Assembly (NCBI GenBank): GCA_020425915.1
Contig: JAGQQZ010000602.1
Coordinates: forward strand, 1 to 10,262
Length of the DNA stretch: 10,262 nt
Source: Planctomycetota bacterium
GTDB taxonomy: Bacteria > Planctomycetota > UBA1135 > UBA2386
Direction: 5' to 3'
Under the pieces are notes generated by a model. It made no database searches. It was not told the origin of the DNA and saw only the letters and a program-made list of their open reading frames with translations. A program made the translations under genes and the position numbers. Shown here one piece after another: positions 5,259 to 10,262 of the stretch. How positions within the stretch are numbered: the first letter of the stretch is position 1; every line of letters begins with the position of its first letter.

Positions 5259-6679
5259 CCGACAACCTGACCCCCCGCGAGATCCTCGCCGCCCTCGATT
5301 CCTACGTCGTCGGCCAAGACAAGGCCAAGCGCGCCGTCTCGGTCGCACTGCGGAATCGTTGGCGGCGCCGCCAGCTGGACCGCGAGATCGCAGCAGACGT
5401 CTATCCGAAGAACATCCTGCTGATCGGTCCGACCGGCGTCGGCAAGACCGAGATCGCTCGAAGGCTGGCGGACCTCTCGCGATCGCCGTTCGTCAAGGTC
5501 GAGGCCACGAAGTACAGCGAGGTCGGCTACCACGGCCGCGACGTCGAGTCGATGGTCCGCGATCTCGCGGAGTCCGCGGTCGCCATCGTCCGGCACGAGC
5601 ACCAGGCGCGGGTCCGTGAACGGGCCGAGGAGCTGACGAGCGAGCGACTGCTGCTCGCACTGTGCGACGCGCGCGGCATCCGCACCCCGATCGGTGAAGG
5701 CCAACTCGGGTGGCGCGTCGACGACGAAGGGATGTGGCGTCCGACCACGACCGCCACAGGTGATCCGATCGACTTGGAGACGGACGCCAGTGCGCCCGAG
5801 CGCGAACGGTTGCGCGAAGAACTCGCCCGTGGCGCGCTCGACCACGAGGTCGTCGAGATCGAGGTTCGCGATCAGCGCACGCCGACGCTGAACATCATGG
5901 GACCGCAGGGCAACGACGCGATGGGCATCGACGCCCAGGCGCTCCAGGAGCTCTGGGGTCGGTCCCCCGGCGGCAAGACCCGCGTCCGCAAGCTCGCCGT
6001 GCGCGACGCCCGCGCGTTGATCCACGAGGAGGAGGCTTCGCGTCTGGTCGACGAGGAGTCGGTGTTCGCCGAAGCCCTCGAGCGCGCCGAGAACGACGGC
6101 ATCGTCTTCATCGACGAGGTCGACAAGGTCGTCGGCGGTGGTGGCGATGGCGGGCCGGACGTGTCGCGCGAGGGCGTGCAGCGCGACCTGCTGTCGATCG
6201 TCGAGGGCTGTGCCGTCTACACGCGCTACGGCCACGTCCGCACCGACCACATGCTGTTCATCGCCGCCGGTGCGTTCCACTTCCACAAGCCGAGCGAGTT
6301 GATCCCCGAGCTGCAGGGCCGCTTCCCGGTTCGGGTCGCGCTGCGGCCGCTGACCGAAGCGGATTTCGTGCGCATCCTGACCGAGCCCAGGAACAGCCTG
6401 GTGCGGCAGTACACGCTGCTGTTCGAGACCGAGGGCGTCGACCTCCGGTTCACCGAGGACGGGCTTCGACGCATCGCCGAGCTCGCGTTCCGGGCCAACC
6501 AGACCACCCAGGACATCGGCGCGCGCCGCCTGTTCACGATCCTCGAGAAGTGCCTCGAGGACCTGTCGTTCCGCGCCGCCGAGATGCGTGGAGAGTCGGT
6601 GGTCGTCGACCGCGGACTCGTCGACTCCCAGCTCGGCGAGACCCCGGACGACGAGGACCTGATCCCCTACGACGTCTGA
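5255..6679 (+). CDS. hslU: HslU, AAA+ unfoldase subunit of the HslUV (ClpYQ) protease
   Basis: HslU is a hexameric ATPase that unfolds proteins and feeds them into the HslV peptidase in the cytoplasm. The 474-residue product begins with the family signature (LTPREILAALDSYVVGQDKAKRAV). It has Walker A GPTGVGKT (58-65), pore loop GYHG (91-94), an intermediate domain at about 110-240, Walker B IVFIDEVDK (283-291), the DVSREGVQRDLLSIVEG segment (302-318), sensor 1 and Arg region LIPELQGRFPVRV (349-361), and sensor 2 GARRL (422-426). GTG at 5255 gives the conserved N-terminus. Two things are odd: GYHG in place of the usual GYVG, and a C-terminus DEDLIPYDV in place of the usual DEDLSRYIL-like tail that docks into HslV. 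No hslV gene lies beside it, although hslV is normally adjacent upstream. Confidence 0.96.
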   Translation: MTDNLTPREILAALDSYVVGQDKAKRAVSVALRNRWRRRQLDREIAADVYPKNILLIGPTGVGKTEIARRLADLSRSPFVKVEATKYSEVGYHGRDVESMVRDLAESAVAIVRHEHQARVRERAEELTSERLLLALCDARGIRTPIGEGQLGWRVDDEGMWRPTTTATGDPIDLETDASAPERERLREELARGALDHEVVEIEVRDQRTPTLNIMGPQGNDAMGIDAQALQELWGRSPGGKTRVRKLAVRDARALIHEEEASRLVDEESVFAEALERAENDGIVFIDEVDKVVGGGGDGGPDVSREGVQRDLLSIVEGCAVYTRYGHVRTDHMLFIAAGAFHFHKPSELIPELQGRFPVRVALRPLTEADFVRILTEPRNSLVRQYTLLFETEGVDLRFTEDGLRRIAELAFRANQTTQDIGARRLFTILEKCLEDLSFRAAEMRGESVVVDRGLVDSQLGETPDDEDLIPYDV

Positions 6680-6767
6680 CGAAGGCCGTCGCCGTCGCCC
6701 CGTTCACGCGAGTTCCTGCAGCGTTGGGTGCGCTGGCGTGGGCGCTTCGGATATACCCTGAATCCGC

Positions 6768-6794
6768 GGAACCTCTCGCCTCCGCGTTCGAATC
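6768..6794 (+). promoter_or_regulatory. Possible ECF-type promoter of the sigma factor operon
   Basis: GGAAC (6768-6772), the core -35 element recognised by many ECF sigma factors, is followed after 16 bp by CGAATC (6789-6794), which resembles ECF -10 elements. It lies about 60 nt before the TTG start of an ECF sigma gene, where an autoregulated promoter is expected. A 6-bp inverted repeat (6765-6770 with 6781-6786) overlaps it. A separate TATACC at 6752-6757 has no good -35 at correct spacing. A 5-base core can occur by chance in 150 bp, so this is tentative. Confidence 0.35.
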
Positions 6795-6829
6795 AACCGA
6801 GCCCTTCGCTCGCGACCCGTCCAACTCGC

Positions 6830-7414
6830 TTGAACGACATCGACCCGAAGACCATCGAGCTCGCGCAGGCCGGTGACGCCGCCGCCAGCCGCGCAATCAT
6901 CGAGCGTTTGCATCGACCCGTGATCGCGACCATCTATCGCTTCCTCGGCCCGCGTTTCCGGCACGAGACCGAAGACATCGCGCAGGACGTGTTCCTGAAG
7001 CTGTTCCGCGCGATCGAACGCTTCGACCCGAGCCGTGGCGTCAAGTTCACGACCTGGGCGTACACGTTCGTTCGCAACCACTGCTTCGACATCCTGAAGC
7101 GACGTCGGATCCAGACGACGTCACTCAACGGCGGGCGCGACGACGAGCGACCGATCGACCTGCCCGATCCCGCGGCCAAGCCGCCACAACAGATCGCCGA
7201 GACCTCCGAGCTCGGCGAGAAGATCGAGGAAGCCCTCGCCGGCCTGGGCAACGACCAGCGCATGGCGTTCGTGCTGCGCGAGTACGAGGGCCTCGACTAC
7301 GCCTCGATCGCCGAGGTCATGGGAGTGTCCGAAGGCACCGTGAAGTCCCGCCTGCACCGCGCGAAGGAAGCGTTGCGCTCCCGGTTGCAGCCCTATTTGA
7401 GGAGCCGGGCATGA
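6830..7414 (+). CDS. ECF-family RNA polymerase sigma factor
   Basis: This is a sigma70-family factor with only regions 2 and 4, so it belongs to the ECF group that redirects RNA polymerase to a stress or envelope regulon. With the TTG start at 6830 it has 194 residues. Region 2 spans about 28-93, with DIAQDVFLKLFRAIERFD (49-66) and TWAYTFVRNHCFDILKRRR (75-93). A linker rich in Pro and acidic residues follows (94-130). Region 4 (about 132-185) has the helix-turn-helix LDYASIAEVMGVSEGTVKSRLHRAKEAL. The frame is open further upstream, but earlier starts would include the promoter region and a Pro/Arg-rich stretch. No Shine-Dalgarno site precedes the TTG, so expression is probably low. Its stop overlaps the next gene (ATGA). 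Confidence 0.92.
   Translation: MNDIDPKTIELAQAGDAAASRAIIERLHRPVIATIYRFLGPRFRHETEDIAQDVFLKLFRAIERFDPSRGVKFTTWAYTFVRNHCFDILKRRRIQTTSLNGGRDDERPIDLPDPAAKPPQQIAETSELGEKIEEALAGLGNDQRMAFVLREYEGLDYASIAEVMGVSEGTVKSRLHRAKEALRSRLQPYLRSRA
7399..7404 (+). promoter_or_regulatory. Shine-Dalgarno site of the candidate anti-sigma gene
   Basis: GAGGAG lies 6 nt before the ATG at 7411, inside the last codons of the sigma gene. It is among the strongest sites in the window, in contrast to the sigma gene itself, which has none. This suggests the second gene is translated more efficiently than the sigma factor. Confidence 0.8.
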
Positions 7415-8040
7415 ACGACGACCCGATCATCCAGCCGGTCGAGGGATTCCGCCCCGAGGACTGGACCTCGAAGATCAGGATCTCGTCGGACTTCGTCGAT
7501 CGCACGTTCGAACGTGTCTTCGACGACCTCGACGAGATCGAACGCGAGGCCGCCCTGGTCGACGAGATCGAGCTACCGCGTGAGCTGCTCGACGAACTCG
7601 CCCCGCCGAAGATCAGCGGCGGTTTCGTCGAGCGCGTCACCGTCGCCGTCCAGAGTTCGCGCGAGACGTCGTGGAACGCGATGCTCGAGTCGTTCACGCC
7701 GCCCGAACCGACCGAGGACTTCGTCGACCGGACCTTGTCCGCGCTTCAGCTCGAGCGCTCGGGGCTTCGCCTGCTGGCACCCGAACCGGCCGCGCGACCC
7801 GTGGCGCCACCGAGGCGATCCCGCCTCCGACTCGCGCTCGCGGCCGCGGCACTGCTGGTCGCGGTGATCGCGTTCTCGTTCCTGGGACCCGGCGGCACAC
7901 CCGAACGCAAGCTGCTCGTCACCGCGCAGCACTTCACTCCGGCGCCGTGGTCCACGGCGGTCACGACGCTGAACGAGCACCTGCACGGCGAACTCGCGTT
8001 CCACCCGGTGGCGTTCGTGCAACGCGGAGGCGGACGTTGA
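7411..8040 (+). CDS. Single-span membrane protein, candidate anti-sigma factor
   Basis: I recognise no named family; the role is inferred from the 4-nt ATGA overlap with the upstream ECF sigma gene and from topology. The 209-residue protein has an acidic cytoplasmic part (1-136), a basic stop-transfer patch (PPRRSRLR), one membrane helix at about 139-159, and a periplasmic tail of about 50 residues. The cytoplasmic part holds three similar units with cores FVDRT (28-32), FVERV (72-76) and FVDRT (104-108), each preceded by a Ser/Thr-containing acidic lead-in. It has no Cys at all, so it cannot be a zinc-binding (HxxxCxxC) anti-sigma factor of the RsrA/ChrR type. If it is an anti-sigma factor, it would hold the sigma at the membrane by another fold. 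Confidence 0.65.
   Translation: MNDDPIIQPVEGFRPEDWTSKIRISSDFVDRTFERVFDDLDEIEREAALVDEIELPRELLDELAPPKISGGFVERVTVAVQSSRETSWNAMLESFTPPEPTEDFVDRTLSALQLERSGLRLLAPEPAARPVAPPRRSRLRLALAAAALLVAVIAFSFLGPGGTPERKLLVTAQHFTPAPWSTAVTTLNEHLHGELAFHPVAFVQRGGGR
8026..8030 (+). promoter_or_regulatory. Shine-Dalgarno site that fixes a TTG start
   Basis: GGAGG followed by 6 nt and then TTGA (8037-8040). The perfect core at ideal spacing, together with the overlap of TTG with the preceding TGA, fixes the start of the third gene of the sigma unit even though no ATG is present. Confidence 0.8.
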
Positions 8041-9443
8041 GCGCCTGCCGACCGGTCGTCGTCGGCCGTCTGTTCGTCGGCGCGCTCGTCTGCGTGCCGG
8101 CAATGGCCCAGGTCGACGCGAGCCTGAAGCCGGTCCTGTCGCGTGACCATGCGTCGAGGATGCTCGCAGCGCTCGACCACGCCGTCGACGCAGACGACTA
8201 CGCGAGCCTCTTCGACCCGCTCTACCCGGACCTGCACCGGCTGCGCACCGAGTGGGTGCGGAATGCCCTCGCGGCCGCCGGTTCGGCGCGATCCGAGTTG
8301 CGCGACTTCGCCACGCTCGGCGACCGCGGCGTCATGCTCGTGCACACGACGTTCGGGGCCGACGCGACTCGGCTCGAGGTCGACCGCTACGTCGCATTCC
8401 GCGCCGACGGGCGCGGTCTCCGCGCGACCTTCGACGTCGAGGTCAATCCCAAGGCGCTGCCGGAAGCTCCGCTGAGCCGCGGTGACTACTCGAAGTTCGG
8501 CTGTCCGGCCTGCAACTACGTGATGCAGCCGGACGACGATTGGCTCGTCGTCCCACACGTCAGCGAGCGCGTCGGCTGTCTCGAGGCCTTCTCCTTCTAC
8601 TCGCTCCACTCGCCGACATCGGTCGACGTGTCGGTGCACCTCATGACGGAGCAGACTCCCCGAGCCCTGCTCGAAGGCCTGGTCCGGGAGGAGACGACGA
8701 GTCGCGACGTGGTCGGCGAAGTCGAGCCGTGGCAGCCGACGCGCTATCGGAGCTCGACCGCCCCGAAGGGGTTGGAGGGCGCGCGGGTCGAGATCGCGAG
8801 TGCCCGCAGCGAGACGACGATCCTGCACGCGCTCCGGTTCGGACCGGTCATGTACCTGTTCGCGGCGGCGGGCCCCGGTGCCCACCTGGATGGCGAGCGA
8901 GGCCGCGTGGACGCGTTGCTCGACTCGTTCATGCTGCGCGAGACCGATCTCGGTCGCGTGCAAGCGACGGTGCGGCCCGTGATGATGCACACCGGTGGTG
9001 AGCTGGACGGCGCGGTGTATCACAACGAGCGGCTCGGACTCGACCTGCGCGGCCCCGACGGCTGGTCGTCGACGCTGCACTGCGGCGGTCACCTCGCCCA
9101 CGTGTCCTGGTCGTGCCCCGAACACCGCGGACGCATGACGCTCCGCGTTCTCGCCCCACCACCGGGACGGATGGCGTGGACCGAACTGGCGGCCGACTCG
9201 TCGATCGACTGCTGCCTGGAGTCCAACCCCCTCACGGTGGAGAAGGACAGTGGCTGGCACCGCGCCGGTGCCGCGGGTTCCGCGCGGGATATCCGGTTCG
9301 CGCGCGATGCGGACGGCGCTGTGCGTCAACTGAGGGTGGTTCGCCCGGAAGACGGCGGCGTGCTGATCGTGATCGACGCCCAAGCACCGGCTGACGAACT
9401 CGCCGCGGTCGTTCGCTGCTTCGACAGCCTCGAGCGTCGCTGA
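8037..9443 (+). CDS. Secreted protein with tandem similar domains, third gene of the sigma factor unit
   Basis: The product has 468 residues and no family name that I can assign. The N-terminus is a signal peptide with basic residues, a hydrophobic core (VVVGRLFVGALVCVPA) and cleavage near AMA-Q25. Residues about 35-135 look like a small alpha/beta domain, perhaps NTF2/SnoaL-like. Residues 162-302 and 328-468 appear to be two copies of one domain of about 140 residues. Each copy ends in a strand-helix pattern (LHALRFGPVMYLFAAAG then VDALLDSF; RQLRVVRPEDGGVLIVIDA then VVRCFDSL). The second begins LGLDLRGPDGW, reminiscent of PsbP/Mog1-type domains. The mature part has eight Cys, including CPAC (156-159) and CC (392-393), which suits disulfides outside the cytoplasm. 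The TTG start is set by GGAGG and the 4-nt overlap. Confidence 0.72.
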   Translation: MSACRPVVVGRLFVGALVCVPAMAQVDASLKPVLSRDHASRMLAALDHAVDADDYASLFDPLYPDLHRLRTEWVRNALAAAGSARSELRDFATLGDRGVMLVHTTFGADATRLEVDRYVAFRADGRGLRATFDVEVNPKALPEAPLSRGDYSKFGCPACNYVMQPDDDWLVVPHVSERVGCLEAFSFYSLHSPTSVDVSVHLMTEQTPRALLEGLVREETTSRDVVGEVEPWQPTRYRSSTAPKGLEGARVEIASARSETTILHALRFGPVMYLFAAAGPGAHLDGERGRVDALLDSFMLRETDLGRVQATVRPVMMHTGGELDGAVYHNERLGLDLRGPDGWSSTLHCGGHLAHVSWSCPEHRGRMTLRVLAPPPGRMAWTELAADSSIDCCLESNPLTVEKDSGWHRAGAAGSARDIRFARDADGAVRQLRVVRPEDGGVLIVIDAQAPADELAAVVRCFDSLERR

Positions 9444-9444
9444 G

Positions 9445-10068
9445 TCAATCGGACTTGCCGTCGGGCTGCACGGGTGCGGGCTGCGACGGCTGACCGTCGG
9501 CAGCCGGGTCGGACGATTCCGGTTTCTGCTGCGGCGCTTCGACGGTCTCGAGCGCCTGTCGGAGCACGTTGCGGACGCCTTCGATCACGTCGGCACGCGC
9601 TCGCAGCGCCGCCAGCTCCTGGACCGCCTGTTCGATCGCGACCCGAGTCTCCCTGATCGCGGTCTCCAGTCGTGTCCTCTCGGATTCCGCGTTCGCCAGG
9701 GAGTTGGCGAGTTCGGCGATCCGCGCGAGTTCCTGCTCGATCGCCGACTTCCGCGCCTGGGCGGCCTTGAGGTCCTGTTCGAGGGCCTGCACGGTCGTGA
9801 GCGCCTCGTCGAGCGCGCGCACGGTCTCGACCTGCACCTCGCGAACGTCGTGCAGCCGCCTGCGACTCTGCTCGAGTCGGTTGCGGCGCGATTCCAACTC
9901 GGTCTCGACGAGGAACTCGGATCGCGCGACGTCGACCGTCTCACCGGCTGCGGCCTTCTGCGCCGCCTGCACCCTCGCCTGACGCACTTGGTTCGAGCCG
10001 CCGGCGTAGCACCCGGACGAACTCAGCACGAGAAAGCTGAAAGCGATCGCGGATCTCGGGGTTAGCAT
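9445..10068 (-). CDS. Coiled-coil lipoprotein, 207 residues
   Basis: This is a probable envelope lipoprotein with no named family. The N-terminus MLTPRSAIAFSFLVLSSSGC ends in a lipobox-like SSGC with Cys20, the expected lipidation site. The -3 position is Ser rather than the usual Leu. Residues about 25-178 are a nearly continuous charged heptad-like coiled coil rich in Ala, Glu, Arg, Leu and Gln. The C-terminal 30 residues are Pro/Gln/Ser-rich and probably disordered. It could be a periplasmic spacer or tether between membrane and wall. ATG at 10068 is preceded by GAGGG with 6 nt spacing. A TAGAAT hexamer (minus strand, 10117-10122) inside the start of ndk could be part of its promoter. Its stop is 1 nt from the stop of the convergent gene. 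Confidence 0.8.
   Translation of the reverse strand: MLTPRSAIAFSFLVLSSSGCYAGGSNQVRQARVQAAQKAAAGETVDVARSEFLVETELESRRNRLEQSRRRLHDVREVQVETVRALDEALTTVQALEQDLKAAQARKSAIEQELARIAELANSLANAESERTRLETAIRETRVAIEQAVQELAALRARADVIEGVRNVLRQALETVEAPQQKPESSDPAADGQPSQPAPVQPDGKSD
9479..9505 (+). terminator. Hairpin downstream of the sigma unit, without a T-run
   Basis: Arms 9479-9489 and 9494-9505 form 11 base pairs with one bulged G (9500) and a CTGA loop. It lies 35 nt after the stop of the secreted-protein gene and inside the C-terminal codons of the convergent lipoprotein gene. No T-run follows on the plus strand, so it may stop or protect the 3' end only in a U-less or Rho-assisted manner. It could also reflect codon content of the Pro/Gln-rich tail. 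Confidence 0.35.
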
Positions 10069-10074
10069 GCCCGG

Positions 10075-10079
10075 CCCTC
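10075..10079 (-). promoter_or_regulatory. Shine-Dalgarno site of the lipoprotein gene
   Basis: The minus strand reads GAGGG, then 6 nt, then ATG. This supports the start at 10068 and the short signal sequence with Cys20. Confidence 0.6.
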
Positions 10080-10101
10080 ACGTGGCTCAAGAATGACTCG
10101 C

Positions 10102-10262
10102 ATGGAACGAACTCTGATTCTATTCAAACCGGATGCGGTCCAGCGCGGACTCTCCGGCCGCATCCTCTCTCGGTTCGAGGACAAGGGCCTCAAGATCGTC
10201 GGCATGAAGCTCATGCAGATCACGCCCGAACTGGCCGCGAAGCACTACGAAGCCCACAAGGA
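10102..10262 (+). CDS. ndk: Nucleoside diphosphate kinase, N-terminal 53 residues (cut by window edge)
   Basis: The enzyme transfers the gamma phosphate of ATP to nucleoside diphosphates through a phosphohistidine, balancing NTP pools in the cytoplasm. The visible part starts MERTLILFKPDAVQRGL, which includes the conserved KPDAV and the Arg/Gly stretch that follows. It continues with SRFEDKGLKIVGMKLMQIT and AAKHYEAHK, all diagnostic of the family. The catalytic His region lies beyond the window. ATG at 10102 matches the usual family start; an in-frame ATG three codons earlier (10093) is possible. No clear Shine-Dalgarno site is seen. Only 33 nt separate it from the divergent lipoprotein gene, so the promoters of the two genes must overlap or lie inside the opposite coding region. 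Confidence 0.95.
   Translation, partial: MERTLILFKPDAVQRGLSGRILSRFEDKGLKIVGMKLMQITPELAAKHYEAHK

Noticed and set aside
5168..6286. A 372-codon open frame on the minus strand.
   Set aside because: It is the reverse-strand shadow of hslU, with Asp/Val/Leu-rich composition and no motif.
6752..6757. TATACC as a sigma70 -10 element for the sigma factor operon.
   Set aside because: The only TTG-containing -35-like hexamer upstream (TTGGGT, 6724-6729) leaves a 22-bp spacer, which is too long.
6728..6829. Earlier GTG start for the sigma factor (34 more residues).
   Set aside because: The extension has no similarity to sigma region 2, is Pro/Arg/Ser-rich and covers the likely promoter.
7746..9383. 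A 545-codon open frame on the minus strand.
   Set aside because: It is antisense to the candidate anti-sigma and secreted-protein genes, whose starts are fixed by overlaps and Shine-Dalgarno sites. Its product is low-complexity Arg/Val/Glu-rich sequence.

Overview
The window is a gene-dense, high-G+C (roughly two thirds by eye) bacterial chromosome segment. About 200 bp is the largest stretch without a gene. I see no tRNA, rRNA, CRISPR array, insertion sequence or integration scar. Frequent TTG and GTG starts, uneven use of Shine-Dalgarno sites, an ECF sigma factor with an unrecognised membrane partner, and lineage-restricted secreted proteins fit a Planctomycetota-like bacterium. This is an inference from gene style, not a marker-based assignment.

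Left third, minus strand (1-3994): the front part of an F-type ATP synthase operon, read leftward in the order atpZ-like, atpI-like, atpB (a), atpE (c), atpF (b), atpH (delta), atpA (alpha, cut by the window edge). The genes are tightly packed, with TGATG overlaps at atpI/atpB and atpE/atpF. A good sigma70-type promoter (TTGAAC, 16 bp, TATAGT) lies upstream. It is followed almost at once by a GC-rich hairpin at the predicted 5' end of the mRNA. The c subunit lacks the sodium-binding residues, so a proton-coupled enzyme is likely.

Middle, plus strand (4099-6679): an unrecognised secreted protein, then hslU, the AAA+ unfoldase of the HslUV protease. No hslV lies next to it. The protein has a GYHG pore loop and an unusual C-terminal tail. 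An 11-codon open frame ends on the hslU start codon.

Right part, plus strand (6830-9443): a three-gene, translationally coupled unit. It holds an ECF sigma factor, a single-span membrane protein with three FV(D/E)R repeats and no cysteine (candidate anti-sigma factor), and a secreted cysteine-containing protein that seems to carry two copies of one domain. Both downstream genes overlap the preceding gene by 4 nt and have strong Shine-Dalgarno sites 6 nt before the start. This is the best candidate here for an undescribed signalling module.

Right end: a coiled-coil lipoprotein gene on the minus strand converges on the sigma unit with 1 nt between stop codons. The start of ndk (nucleoside diphosphate kinase) diverges from the lipoprotein gene and runs off the window.
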